Assembly: GCA_964454015.1 (NCBI GenBank)
Contig: CAYVQF010000035.1
Span: 1 to 57,289, forward strand
Origin: CAYVQF01 sp964454015
GTDB taxonomy: Bacteria > Myxococcota_A > Bradymonadia > UBA4248
Length of the DNA: 57,289 nucleotides
Direction of reading: 5' to 3'
Each line of letters opens with the position of its first letter. Position 1 is the first letter of the stretch. Shown here piece after piece: positions 37,401-46,131 of this stretch. The position numbers and the translations under genes are program-made. The notes under the pieces were generated by a model, which was not told the DNA's origin, did no database searches, and was given only the letters and a program-made list of their open reading frames with translations.

Positions 37401-37429
37401 TTGACAGGCTCTAGGGAAGTCGATAAAAC
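37401..37429 (+). promoter_or_regulatory. Sigma-70 promoter of tRNA-Cys
   Basis: A perfect consensus TTGACA (37401-37406) is followed after 17 bases by TAAAAC (37424-37429), or after 15 bases by GATAAA. Transcription would start near 37436, a few bases before the mature tRNA end at 37444. It is the best -35 match I found in the window. Confidence 0.7.
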
Positions 37430-37443
37430 CGCGTTGGTTCTTT

Positions 37444-37514
37444 GGCGACGTGGCCGAGTGGCTAGGCAGAGGCCTGCAAAGCCTTGTACAGCGGTTCGAA
37501 TCCGCTCGTCGCCT
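37444..37514 (+). tRNA. tRNA-Cys (anticodon GCA)
   Basis: The cloverleaf is complete. The acceptor GGCGACG (37444-37450) pairs with CGTCGCC (37507-37513). The D arm is GCCGAGTGGCTAGGC, the anticodon loop CTGCAAA sits between GAGGC and GCCTT, and the T arm GCGGT-TCGAATC-CGCTC is standard. The discriminator base is T, the known identity element of tRNA-Cys. CCA is not encoded. Five T residues (37514-37518) directly follow and may help end the transcript. Confidence 0.96.
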
Positions 37515-37656
37515 TTTTCGATGCTAGGCGTAGATGTGAGCAGGGGTCGTTGCGGAGTGGTCGTTGCGTAGCGTCGCTTTGTGCGTCTAGACGTTTGCTG
37601 GTCAGTCAGTGGCATTGGGGGCCTGGCGTTGACCGCGGGCTGATGTTGGAAAAGAT

Positions 37657-38622
37657 ATGACGCAGACTCTGCAAGGCGAGAGCAGTGCTTTAGTGCTGGA
37701 GATTCATGCGCTTTTACGCAGTATCGATCCAGCGCGATGGCGGCGTGGGATGGAGGAGAGTGCGCGGGCACGCTTCGAGGCCATCTATGCGGGTGTACAG
37801 CGGATTCTCAATGGGTTCGAGCGTCCTACGGAAGCGCGAGCGCTTGGTTTGTACAAGGCCTGGCAGTCGATGGCGGTGTTGTTGGAGTCCTGCCGTCCGG
37901 CCGTGGGTGCGGGTGCTGGGGAGTGGCATCGTCTGCGGTTGAAGGCGCAGCCGGTCTATGGCTGGATTGCGGCGAACTTGGCGCATTTTTCGGTGGTGGC
38001 GCCGTCGTTGCGGCCCACGAATTATCGTCGCAACGCTTTTCATGTTTTGTCGGGTGTGTTCTGTTTCGTGCTTGTTCAGCATGTGTTGGGTCCAGGTGCT
38101 CTGAAGGTGGGTGCGGTGGCATTCGCCGTGTGGTGCTGGGGGATGGAGTTGCTGCGAGTGCGCTACCCCGTCGTGACTCGATTTTACATGAAAGTCTTTG
38201 CGCCCATCGCCCATCCCCACGAGCACTATCGTATCAATTCGGCGACGTGGTATGGCAGCGCCTTGTTGGTGTTGTCTTTCACGAGTCCTTTGATGGCGTC
38301 CCTTGGCGTCTTGGTTCTGGCTTTTGGCGATCCCGCGGCCGGGGTGGTGGGCCGCCGTTTTGGCCGGACCTATCTGCGTTCCAGCCGGACCTTAGAGGGC
38401 TTCATTGCTTTTGTGCTGGCTGGCGGGGCTGTGTCCTTTGGGATGATGCAGCTCTACTATCCGGAGCTGGGGCTTGGAGCTGCGGCTCTGACGGCTGTGG
38501 TAGCGGCGCTATGTGGGGCTTGCGCTGAGCTTTTCAGTGGTCCCGTCGACGACAACCTGACCATCCCCCTGGGGAGCGCCTTGGGTGCAGGCGTCGCGCT
38601 TTCGTTGTTGGGAATGTCTTGA
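37657..38622 (+). CDS. CTP-dependent dolichol/diacylglycerol kinase-like membrane protein
   Basis: This 321-residue membrane protein has about 120 soluble N-terminal residues and then six or seven helices. The family block of CTP-dependent lipid kinases and phosphatidate cytidylyltransferases is present: LVLAFGDPAAGVVGRRFG followed by RSSRTLEGFIAF, and AELFSGPVDDNLTIPL. This pattern is seen in dolichol kinase (Sec59), yeast diacylglycerol kinase Dgk1 and VTE5/phytol kinase. It should phosphorylate a lipid alcohol using CTP. The substrate in this organism is not predictable. The soluble N-terminus is an unusual addition. Confidence 0.83.
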   Translation: MTQTLQGESSALVLEIHALLRSIDPARWRRGMEESARARFEAIYAGVQRILNGFERPTEARALGLYKAWQSMAVLLESCRPAVGAGAGEWHRLRLKAQPVYGWIAANLAHFSVVAPSLRPTNYRRNAFHVLSGVFCFVLVQHVLGPGALKVGAVAFAVWCWGMELLRVRYPVVTRFYMKVFAPIAHPHEHYRINSATWYGSALLVLSFTSPLMASLGVLVLAFGDPAAGVVGRRFGRTYLRSSRTLEGFIAFVLAGGAVSFGMMQLYYPELGLGAAALTAVVAALCGACAELFSGPVDDNLTIPLGSALGAGVALSLLGMS

Positions 38623-38634
38623 GTTGGCTGGGGT

Positions 38635-39990
38635 TCAAGGCTGTGCCTGCTCGAAGAGTTTAAGCATCTCGCGGGTGTAGATTTCGGCGACCTTTCTGGT
38701 GCGGTGGTGCTCCTCCTCGTTGGCGCCGACGCTCCATATCCATTCGTAGGTGTTTGGGTTCTTGCGGTTGCCGACGGCGCGGAGGATCTTGGCGCGGAGG
38801 GGCTCTTTCTCGACGAGCTCGATGGACTTTTCTTCGTGGTAGCGCCACATGAAGTATGCACACTCTTCATCGGGCTTGGCTTTGGCGAAGGCGCTTTGGA
38901 GAAAGGCGATGTCTTCGTTGTTGGCGATGACGCGGAGGCTTTCAGCGGCGGCGCAGCGTTCGCTGAGGTCTCTGGCGCATGAGTCAGGTAGAAGAAAGGC
39001 TTTGGCGGCGTTTCTGCCGCCGGGAAAGTCCATCTGCGCGAGGGCCCAGAGGGCGTGCTGCACGACCTTGGGACGCAGGCTCTCTGGGCTAGGGTCACAG
39101 CTTTCGAGGAGCCTTGCGACGGCTGGTCCAGCGCGTCGGTCTTTCATGAGGGCGATGCCGTTGATGATCCCGAGTTGCTCTTCTTCGCTGGTGCTTTTCG
39201 CGAGGTGGCTGCTGAGGTAGGCGAGGGCGGGCTCCCATTTCATGCGACCGAGGGCGGTGGCGGCTTCAGCGCGAACGTTTGGGTCGTCGTGTTCGCGGAA
39301 GTGCCTGAGCAAGGTGTCTGCGGCGCGGACCACGCCGAGTCGTCCGGCGACGTAGGCGGCCTTGGCGAGCACCTCGGGGTTGCTTTCTTCAAGTATGATG
39401 CGTACTTGCTCGTGTAGCCTCTCATCTTGCCATTGTGCCTCGCGGATGGGGTTGGCGATCTCTTCGAGGCCGAGGAGTTGGTCGTTGGGGTCCTCGCTGC
39501 GCATCAGGGCGAGGGCGAAGCCGAGGTTTTGGTAGTAGTTGAGAAATCCACTGGTAATGACGTGTCCCACGCCTGCGAGGGCGAGTAGGGAGAGGAGCCA
39601 GATGAGGAGGAAGGGGGCATTGTATTCTTTGACAGCGGCTTCCTCCTCCTCCCAGTCTCTCGGTACGAAGCGCTCCCCTTGCAGGATGCGCTCTCGCCAG
39701 CGTCCTGGGAAGAAGAGGTCGCCCATGGTGAGGGCGAGGAAATAGGCGGCCACGACCATTCCGGCGAGGATGGTGGCGATGATGAAGATGTTGAGTACCG
39801 GGGTGCCACTGGTCTCGCGCATCCAGCGACTGGCGATGAAGAGGATGAGCAGCTCAGCGCAGGTGATAAGGAAGGTGACGCTGAGGAGCCTCTTCCTGGA
39901 GGTCATGACGGACTGGAAGAAGGCGATGTCCTGAACTCGAGGCACGAGCCGCCATTTGTGTTCCTTTGCGCTTCTAGTTGGTTGTTTCAT
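38635..39990 (-). CDS. HEAT-repeat membrane protein
   Basis: This 451-residue protein has three predicted membrane helices (about 37-56, 67-89, 125-148) with an acidic segment between the second and third (RDWEEEEAAV). Helical HEAT-type repeats cover about 150-380, for example KAAYVAGRLGVVRAADTLLR and RAEAATALGRMKWEPALAYL. HEAT repeats provide a binding surface, so a membrane-anchored scaffold is the simplest reading. The C-terminus contains YEWIWSVGANEEEH. It is convergent with the lipid kinase-like gene (12-base gap) and divergent from the receiver gene. Confidence 0.82.
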   Translation of the reverse strand: MKQPTRSAKEHKWRLVPRVQDIAFFQSVMTSRKRLLSVTFLITCAELLILFIASRWMRETSGTPVLNIFIIATILAGMVVAAYFLALTMGDLFFPGRWRERILQGERFVPRDWEEEEAAVKEYNAPFLLIWLLSLLALAGVGHVITSGFLNYYQNLGFALALMRSEDPNDQLLGLEEIANPIREAQWQDERLHEQVRIILEESNPEVLAKAAYVAGRLGVVRAADTLLRHFREHDDPNVRAEAATALGRMKWEPALAYLSSHLAKSTSEEEQLGIINGIALMKDRRAGPAVARLLESCDPSPESLRPKVVQHALWALAQMDFPGGRNAAKAFLLPDSCARDLSERCAAAESLRVIANNEDIAFLQSAFAKAKPDEECAYFMWRYHEEKSIELVEKEPLRAKILRAVGNRKNPNTYEWIWSVGANEEEHHRTRKVAEIYTREMLKLFEQAQP

Positions 39991-40126
39991 GGGCCTCTCC
40001 GTAGGCGGAACGTTCGTGGGTCATTGTGGAGGGAACGAAAGAATGCGCAAGTGTCTTTGGCGGCGTCGGGGTGGATGGTTTCCGGTGGGCGACGTTGAAC
40101 GCTAGGGGCAAGGTCGATCTCTTGCG

Positions 40127-40155
40127 TTCAGTGGCGCTTCGGACGATGTTATAAA
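40127..40155 (+). promoter_or_regulatory. Candidate promoter upstream of the receiver gene
   Basis: TATAAA (40150-40155) is a strong -10 element in this GC-rich DNA. TTCAGT (40127-40132) lies 17 bases upstream and is only a fair -35. The predicted start is about 90 bases before the receiver start codon. Confidence 0.35.
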
Positions 40156-40252
40156 GGTTTGTGGGAGCCTGTGGTCTCGTATACCAGGGTGCATGGGTTG
40201 CGTGTGGCGGGTGGGACTCAGGGAGGCTGAGCGCTGTCCTTTGAAGGAGGCT

Positions 40253-40630
40253 ATGTTGAGTAAAGTCAAGGTATTGGTCATAGACAGTAGTCTTCTGGAC
40301 GTGATGAAGATCGAGAAGGTGCTCCATGGGCGCGGTTACGAGGTCGTGCGTCTGACGTCGCCGCATGGGGTGTTGGCGAAGATCGACTATGAGAACCCCG
40401 ATGTGTTGCTGATTGACCCGTGGACGCCGCGTCTGGATGCTCCTGAGGTGTTGGCTACGGTGGCCTCGGCGCCCAAGTTCGAGGACATGGTGGTGGTGGC
40501 GATTGGCAACCGGGATGCGGCGACGTTGCAGGCTTTTTGCGTCGAGCACGATCTGCATGGGTATTTTAGTAAGACCATGGATTTGGATGGATTAGGCGTG
40601 TTCCTGGACAACTTCTTCGAAGAGGAATAG
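40253..40630 (+). CDS. Stand-alone response-regulator receiver domain
   Basis: This 125-residue protein is a single receiver domain with no output domain. It has the phosphoacceptor D55 in LLIDPWTP and the conserved Lys in YFSKTMD. The acidic pocket appears as VLVIDSSLLD with one of the usual two acids. Single receivers act through protein contacts, as in chemotaxis or phosphorelays. The ATG at 40253 follows AAGGAGG by only two bases; TTG at 40256 would give better spacing. An intrinsic terminator follows the stop, so it is transcribed separately from the kinase gene downstream. The position usually Thr/Ser after the Asp strand reads AIGN, which could alter switching. Confidence 0.82.
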   Translation: MLSKVKVLVIDSSLLDVMKIEKVLHGRGYEVVRLTSPHGVLAKIDYENPDVLLIDPWTPRLDAPEVLATVASAPKFEDMVVVAIGNRDAATLQAFCVEHDLHGYFSKTMDLDGLGVFLDNFFEEE

Positions 40631-40633
40631 GGG

Positions 40634-40659
40634 GGGGCGCTCTTCGGCCCCGGTTTTTT
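40634..40659 (+). terminator. Likely Rho-independent terminator
   Basis: GGGGC (40634-40638) pairs with GCCCC (40647-40651) around an eight-base loop, and GG then six T residues follow (40654-40659). It is just past the receiver gene stop at 40630 and before the kinase gene at 40710. Confidence 0.6.
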
Positions 40660-40709
40660 GGGCGGGGTTAAACGCAGTACGGCGCTTTGTTGGCGCGAAG
40701 GTCTCTACG

Positions 40710-43244
40710 GTGTTTTTGAATCGCAAGTTTGGTCGTTATGTGTTGCTCAAGCGCATTGCTGTGGGTGGCATGGCAGAGATCTTTCTTGCGCTGAAGCTGG
40801 GTCCTGGCCCTTTCGAGAAGTTTGTGGTGGTCAAGTGTATCTTGGCACACTGTAATGATTCTGCGGACTTCGTCCGTCTTTTTTATCGTGAGGCGGAGCT
40901 TAGCGGCCGCTTGAGTCACCCCAACCTGGTCCAGACTTTCGACTGCGATATTCAGGACGGCGTGCACTACATGGTCATGGAGTACATGCAAGGGGTGACG
41001 GTGGCAGAGATGGCGGAGCGGGGTGCTGAGCTGGCCCTGCCGCTGCCCCAGGACTACGCGATCAAGATCTGCATCGATGCCTGTGAGGCGCTCTACTACC
41101 TGCATGGTTTGCGCAATAGTGAAGGTGAGGAGCTGGGTGTGGTTCACCTGGATGTCAGCCCGCAGAATTTGTTCGTGGGTTTTGATGGGGTGTGCAAGCT
41201 CTTTGACTTTGGCATCGCTCGTTTGTCACAAGACCGTGATGACGATCCGCACAAAGGCATGCTTGCGGGCAAGTATGCCTATATGAGCCCGGAGCAGTGT
41301 CGTGGGGAGGAGGTTGATTGGCGCAGCGATGTGTTTTCGTTGGGGATCATCCTGTACGAGTTGACGACGGGTCAGCGTCTTTTCAAACGGGAGAATCAGA
41401 TTCAGACATTGCGGGCGATAACCGAAGAGCCTTTGGTAGCTCCGAGTGAGGTGTTGGAGCGCTACCCGCGCTTTTTAGAGCGGGTGGTTCTGAAGGCGTT
41501 GGCGCGAGATCGGACGCAGCGCTACGAGAGCGCCTTGGCGCTGTGTGAAGATCTGCGGAAGTTTTTGAAGATCAGCGGTTCCAAGCCGACGACCCACCTG
41601 GTTGGGGCCTACGTGGCGAAGCTTTTCACTGAGGAAGTGAGGGCGCAGCGTCAGTTTTGTCGTGCGGCGGTGTCCGCGGTGGAGAGGCGCTTTGGGCGGA
41701 TGGATCCCTTGGCGGGGCTTGCGTCAGCAGAGGATGGCTTTGAGGAGCCTTTGGTGTCTGATGTCATGCCGGTGATCAGTGATGCGGACGATGGTGTGGA
41801 TGGGGCGTGGGAGTCGTCGCCCGCAGAGGTGGCGTCTTTCGAGGAGGTACGGGAAGAGGTTGCGCCTTATCCATCGCCTCCTGAGGAGCGTTCTGGGCCC
41901 AAACGGTTGGCCATGGTGGAGTTGGCGCACGAAGAGGCTTCGAGCGCGGTGGACGTGGCTCAGTATTATAGGGCCAAGCGCATCAACCATGTGTTGGCGG
42001 CCGTGGCCATTTTGGCGGTGGGTTTGGGGGTGGCGAGCATCGTGTTTTTGTTGATGTCGAGTGATTTGCGGCGTCCGCGCGAGGGGAAGGTTGCGGAGAC
42101 GCAGGTTGCGGAGGTGGTGCAAGGAGACGTAGGTGTATTGCGGCTGAGTTCCACCCCATCGGGGGCGGAGATTTGGGTGAATGACGCGTGGACGGGTCGG
42201 CGAACGCCCGCGGAGATCGTGGTGCCATGGCAAGAGCCCCAGACTGTGGCGCTCAAGGTGCGTGGCTTTGAGCCATTTTTGCGCGATGTGGTGTTGGCCG
42301 ATGGGCAAGCGGTGCTGTCGTTGCACGGTCAGTTGCGTCGCAGTGAGGAGATTGTTGGCTTGCCGACAGCAGAAGTGCGGGTGTTGACGCGGCCGCCTGG
42401 GGCTCGGCTTCATGTGGATGGCTTAGCTGTGGCGGGTGGGACTCCGTTAGTGCTTCCGGGGCTTAGCGTTGGCGTTGCGCACGTTTTGGTGTTGGAGCTG
42501 GGTGAGCACGTTTCCTTGGTGTTCCCTTTGACGCTGGAAGACAGCTCGACTTTGGAGTTGGAGTTGGCCCTGGAGCCCCTGCATGGCGCGAGCGCAGGGA
42601 CGCTCGTGGTGGATTCATGGCCACGTGGGGCGCAGGCGTTCGTGGATGGCGTTTGGGTCGGGCAGACGCCGTTGCCGCCTTTGCGACTGCGTTCCGAGAC
42701 CTCTTACGCCGTTCGCGTCGTGGGGGCAGACGGGGTGGCGCGAGAGGAGACTTTGTGGTTGCAAGGGGAAGGGGTGCAGCAGTGGTCTCCCGAGCTGGTA
42801 GGAGGTGAAGTCCGCGAAGATGGAGAGGTGGCGGTCGAGGTGTTGAGCGCTCCCAGTGCTTCGGTGTGGGTTGGTGGGCGCCACTTGGGCCGCAGTCCGT
42901 TGGTGGGTGTGCCCCTGGGGCCAGGTGTGCGCTGGTTGGAGTTCCGCGACGCGGCCGAGGGTATCGATTACGCCTACGCGGTGGAGGTGGCAGGCTTGGG
43001 GGGGGATCACTGGTTGGTTGAGATCCCCAGGGGGCGCATCGTGGTGGATGTGTGGCCCGAAGCTGAGGTGGGGTTGAATGGGAGTTGGCTGGGTCCTGGG
43101 GCGCAGTCTGTGGAAGTGTATGCCGGAGAGCATCAGGTGATGGTGCGTGAGGGTGCCCGGGTGCACCAGGTCGTGGCGAATGTGTCTGCGGGGATGGAAT
43201 GGCGTCTGCGGGCGGATTTTCCGGGCGCCGATTTTGGTTTGTGA
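40710..43244 (+). CDS. Ser/Thr protein kinase with five PEGA-type repeats
   Basis: This 844-residue transmembrane kinase has a glycine loop with GG at 19-20 (IAVGGMAEIFLA), Lys42 in VVVKCIL, the catalytic loop H146-L-D148 in VVHLDVSPQN, and D166-F-G. The usual Arg of HRD is Leu, so activation-loop control may differ. One membrane helix lies at about 428-450 (VLAAVAILAVGLGVASIVFLL, first 20 quoted as VLAAVAILAVGLGVASIVFL). Outside the membrane are five PEGA-type repeats such as LSSTPSGAEIWVNDAWTG, VLTRPPGARLHVDG and VDSWPRGAQAFVDGVWVG. PEGA domains probably bind surface structures. The start is GTG. It lies after a terminator and 48 bases before the EF-G gene, so it may share that transcript. 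Confidence 0.9.
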   Translation: MFLNRKFGRYVLLKRIAVGGMAEIFLALKLGPGPFEKFVVVKCILAHCNDSADFVRLFYREAELSGRLSHPNLVQTFDCDIQDGVHYMVMEYMQGVTVAEMAERGAELALPLPQDYAIKICIDACEALYYLHGLRNSEGEELGVVHLDVSPQNLFVGFDGVCKLFDFGIARLSQDRDDDPHKGMLAGKYAYMSPEQCRGEEVDWRSDVFSLGIILYELTTGQRLFKRENQIQTLRAITEEPLVAPSEVLERYPRFLERVVLKALARDRTQRYESALALCEDLRKFLKISGSKPTTHLVGAYVAKLFTEEVRAQRQFCRAAVSAVERRFGRMDPLAGLASAEDGFEEPLVSDVMPVISDADDGVDGAWESSPAEVASFEEVREEVAPYPSPPEERSGPKRLAMVELAHEEASSAVDVAQYYRAKRINHVLAAVAILAVGLGVASIVFLLMSSDLRRPREGKVAETQVAEVVQGDVGVLRLSSTPSGAEIWVNDAWTGRRTPAEIVVPWQEPQTVALKVRGFEPFLRDVVLADGQAVLSLHGQLRRSEEIVGLPTAEVRVLTRPPGARLHVDGLAVAGGTPLVLPGLSVGVAHVLVLELGEHVSLVFPLTLEDSSTLELELALEPLHGASAGTLVVDSWPRGAQAFVDGVWVGQTPLPPLRLRSETSYAVRVVGADGVAREETLWLQGEGVQQWSPELVGGEVREDGEVAVEVLSAPSASVWVGGRHLGRSPLVGVPLGPGVRWLEFRDAAEGIDYAYAVEVAGLGGDHWLVEIPRGRIVVDVWPEAEVGLNGSWLGPGAQSVEVYAGEHQVMVREGARVHQVVANVSAGMEWRLRADFPGADFGL

Positions 43245-43292
43245 CACAGTGATGGGATGCGCCGTTTTGGTAGGCGCGGTTGAGGTTGATTG

Positions 43293-45335
43293 ATGGCCGT
43301 ACGTCGGACAACGCTGCAGCGCAGCCGCAATATTGGGATCATGGCCCATATCGATGCGGGTAAGACCACCGTTAGTGAACGGATTCTCTTTTATTCAGGG
43401 CGAACGCATCGCATGGCCGAGGTCCACGACGGCCTGGCGACGATGGATTGGATGGCGCAGGAGCGTGAGCGCGGCATCACCATTTCGAGCGCCGTGAGCC
43501 AGGTCCAGTGGAAGAACCATGAGATTTACTTGATCGACACGCCTGGACACGTGGATTTCACCGTGGAAGTGGAGCGCAGCCTGCGTGTCCTCGATGGCGT
43601 GGTGGCTGTGTTCGATGCCGTCTCAGGGGTAGAACCGCAGAGCGAGACGGTATGGTACCAGGCGGATCGTCATCGCGTGCCTCGTTTGGGTTTTGCCAAC
43701 AAGATGGATCGTGTGGGGGCGAGTTTCGATCGCTGCCTGGACGATGTGCGCACGCTTCTGGGGGCTCACCCCATTGCCGTTCAGCTTCCCATTGGCAGTG
43801 AGCAGCATTTTGCCGGCGTCGTAGATCTGATGGAGATGGAGGCGCTGTATTTCGAAGAGAAGGATCAAGGGGCCACGATCGTGCGGGGTGAGATTCCCGA
43901 GGCGTTACAAGGTGAAGCAAGCGCGGCGCGGGAGCGGATGATCGAGGCATTGGCCGATGTGGACGATGAGGTGGCGTTGGCCTACTTGGAGGCCCTGCCG
44001 TTGTCGACGTCGGTCCTCAAGGCTGCGCTGCGCCGGGCGACCATCGCTTTACAAGCGGTCCCTTTTTTGTGTGGATCGGGCCTGCGCAACAAGGGCATTC
44101 AGCCGCTGATCGATGCGGTGGTGGACTATTTGCCAGCGCCGGATGACCTTCCCCCGCTGCGCGGGCATGATTTTACTGGTGCGGAGGTGGTCCGGGAGCG
44201 CTCCGTGGAGAGCGCGTTGGCTGCGTTGGCCTTCAAGATCCAGGTGCTCGATGGTCGTAAGTTGGTGTTTTTCCGTATTTACTCAGGCGAGATGCGCGAT
44301 GGTGAGTCGGTCCTGAACGCGACCCAGAATCAGAGCTTCAGGGTGAAGAACTTGTTCCGCATGCACGCCAACCGCAGCGAACGGATCACGGTCGCCCGCG
44401 CCGGCGAGATTGTGGCAATGGTCAAGGCGCGGGCGATGGTGACGGGTGACACGATCTGTGCAGTGGATGCTCCGATCATTCTGGAGCGTATAGAAGCGCG
44501 GGCGCCTGTCATTTCTGTGGCCATCGAGCCAGAGACCGTTCGGGAGAGAGAGAAGTTGACTGAGGCCTTGGCGACCTTGACTGAGGAGGATCCGACGTTG
44601 GTCGTGGAGGAGGATAGTGAGACGGGTGAGCTCTTGATGCGGGGGATGGGGGAGCTGCATCTGGAGATCGTGTGTGATCGGCTTCAGTTGGATTTTGGGG
44701 TTGCGGTTCGTCGGGGCAACCCCAACGTGGTGTGCCGCGAGACGGTGACGCAGTCGGCGACGGGCCGGGGGACGTTTTCGCGGGAGGTCGATGCGGAGCG
44801 TCTCTATGGCGAGGTTGAGGTGGTGGTACGCCCGCGGGGACGTGGGGCAGGCAACCACTGTGAAGTGGACCTGGTTTCGAGTCAGCCATTTGTCAAGCCG
44901 GAGGTGATTGACGCGGCTCTCGAGGGGGTGCGGGATGGGATGCTTTTTGGTCCAGGCGGTGAGGAGATGACCGACGTTGAGGTGGTGGTGCGAGCCATCG
45001 GTGTGGATGCCAAAGGCGGCTGTTCGGCGATTGCGACGCGCGTGGCGGCAGGTGAGGCGGTGCGGAATGCTTATCGCCAAGCTGGGCCAGTCGTTCTCGA
45101 GCCCTTGATGACGGTAGATGTGGTGGTTGCTGAAGAGCATATCGGTGACATCATCTCAGATTTTGCTTCGCGCCGGGGAGTGGTGGAGGCGGTTGATACG
45201 TCGAATTTGCGCACGGTGGTGCATGGGGTGGTTCCCTTGCGGAACATGTTTGGCTACGCGATGCGTCTGCGCTCGATGACGCATGGCAGGGGTGCTTTTT
45301 CGATGAAGTTCAAGTCCTTTGATCAGCTTTCCTGA
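43293..45335 (+). CDS. fusA: Elongation factor G (possibly a paralogue)
   Basis: This 680-residue translational GTPase drives ribosome translocation or recycling. G motifs are AHIDAGKTT (G1, Lys24), RGITISSA (switch), DTPGH (G3), NKMD (G4) and CGSGLRNKG (G5). Domain II, the domain III motif MRGMGELHLEIV, and domain IV/V elements (VVPLRNMFGYAMRLRSMTHG) are present. It is shorter than usual EF-G (about 700) and diverges in the G' insert and domain IV tip. Most bacteria keep the main fusA in the str operon with rpsL, rpsG and tuf; here it stands between two Ser/Thr kinases, so this copy is probably an EF-G2-like paralogue. The start is ATG 43293. Confidence 0.9.
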   Translation: MAVRRTTLQRSRNIGIMAHIDAGKTTVSERILFYSGRTHRMAEVHDGLATMDWMAQERERGITISSAVSQVQWKNHEIYLIDTPGHVDFTVEVERSLRVLDGVVAVFDAVSGVEPQSETVWYQADRHRVPRLGFANKMDRVGASFDRCLDDVRTLLGAHPIAVQLPIGSEQHFAGVVDLMEMEALYFEEKDQGATIVRGEIPEALQGEASAARERMIEALADVDDEVALAYLEALPLSTSVLKAALRRATIALQAVPFLCGSGLRNKGIQPLIDAVVDYLPAPDDLPPLRGHDFTGAEVVRERSVESALAALAFKIQVLDGRKLVFFRIYSGEMRDGESVLNATQNQSFRVKNLFRMHANRSERITVARAGEIVAMVKARAMVTGDTICAVDAPIILERIEARAPVISVAIEPETVREREKLTEALATLTEEDPTLVVEEDSETGELLMRGMGELHLEIVCDRLQLDFGVAVRRGNPNVVCRETVTQSATGRGTFSREVDAERLYGEVEVVVRPRGRGAGNHCEVDLVSSQPFVKPEVIDAALEGVRDGMLFGPGGEEMTDVEVVVRAIGVDAKGGCSAIATRVAAGEAVRNAYRQAGPVVLEPLMTVDVVVAEEHIGDIISDFASRRGVVEAVDTSNLRTVVHGVVPLRNMFGYAMRLRSMTHGRGAFSMKFKSFDQLS

Positions 45336-45348
45336 GGAGAGGTTTGGC

Positions 45349-46071
45349 GTGTCGTTTCGGATGCTGGTGTTGCTCAATGGCGAGGCAGACGCAGCGGCTT
45401 TTCGCTTGGCTGCGGCAGCGCATGATGCCGAGCTGATGGTGGTGGCGGATGTGGTTGCCGCCTTTGGTGCGGTCCGCAGTTGGCGTCCGGCGGTGTTGGT
45501 GTTGTTTCTCGGGGCTGAGGAAGAGGAGGCAGTGTTGTTGTGCCGGGCGCTGCGCAAGCGTTTGCAGGCTTCGTGTCCAGTGCTCGCCCTGGTGTCACGA
45601 GGTGGCAGCTTGGTGGAGAGTGAGGCTGAGGCGATAGAGGCGGGCGCGGACGTGTGGTTGCCCGACCTTGGCCCCGATGAGGTGGTGCAGCGGCTTTTGG
45701 ACATTTTGGAGGTGCCCGTAGTGGCCGAGTTGGCGCAGGGGGGAGAGGGCTTTGCGCTGCAGAGGAAGGAGGCGAGGGCATGGGGTGCGGTTGGCGTTGC
45801 AGAGCAAGTGACGCGTTTTCACGCGTGGCTGCAGCAGGCTCGTCGGGGCGATTACTTTTCGGTGTTGGGTATTGGTCAGGACGCGACACTTGTTGTCGTT
45901 GCGGAAGCGTTTGCGCAGCACTTGTCCTTTTTGCATGGTGTGGGTGAGGTCCTGGGTATGGAGCGGGACTTGGTGTTTGAAGGGCTCCACTTGGTGGAAG
46001 AAGCCTATATGGTGCTTGGAAACCCGCGCCTGCGGGGCGCGTATGGTGCGGCGCTGCAAAGAGAGCTTTGA
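45349..46071 (+). CDS. Degenerate receiver fused to a J-like domain
   Basis: This 240-residue protein starts at GTG 45349 with GAGGAGAGG upstream. Residues about 5-120 have the receiver-fold pattern (MLVLLNGEADAAAF to LVLFLGAEEEE, then PVLALVSRGG) but lack the acidic pocket and the phosphoacceptor Asp; the strand-three site reads VLVLFLG. The C-terminal 85 residues resemble a J domain: GDYFSVLGIGQDAT at its start and VEEAYMVLGNPRLRGAYGAAL at its end. The HPD tripeptide needed to stimulate DnaK is missing (the loop has SFLHGVGE). It begins 13 bases after the EF-G stop, so they are probably co-transcribed. Confidence 0.72.
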   Translation: MSFRMLVLLNGEADAAAFRLAAAAHDAELMVVADVVAAFGAVRSWRPAVLVLFLGAEEEEAVLLCRALRKRLQASCPVLALVSRGGSLVESEAEAIEAGADVWLPDLGPDEVVQRLLDILEVPVVAELAQGGEGFALQRKEARAWGAVGVAEQVTRFHAWLQQARRGDYFSVLGIGQDATLVVVAEAFAQHLSFLHGVGEVLGMERDLVFEGLHLVEEAYMVLGNPRLRGAYGAALQREL

Positions 46072-46131
46072 ACGCCTGGTGCAGGCCGTTCTGGGCTCTT
46101 TGGGGTGGCGTTGGCGATGGTGAGGTGAGGC

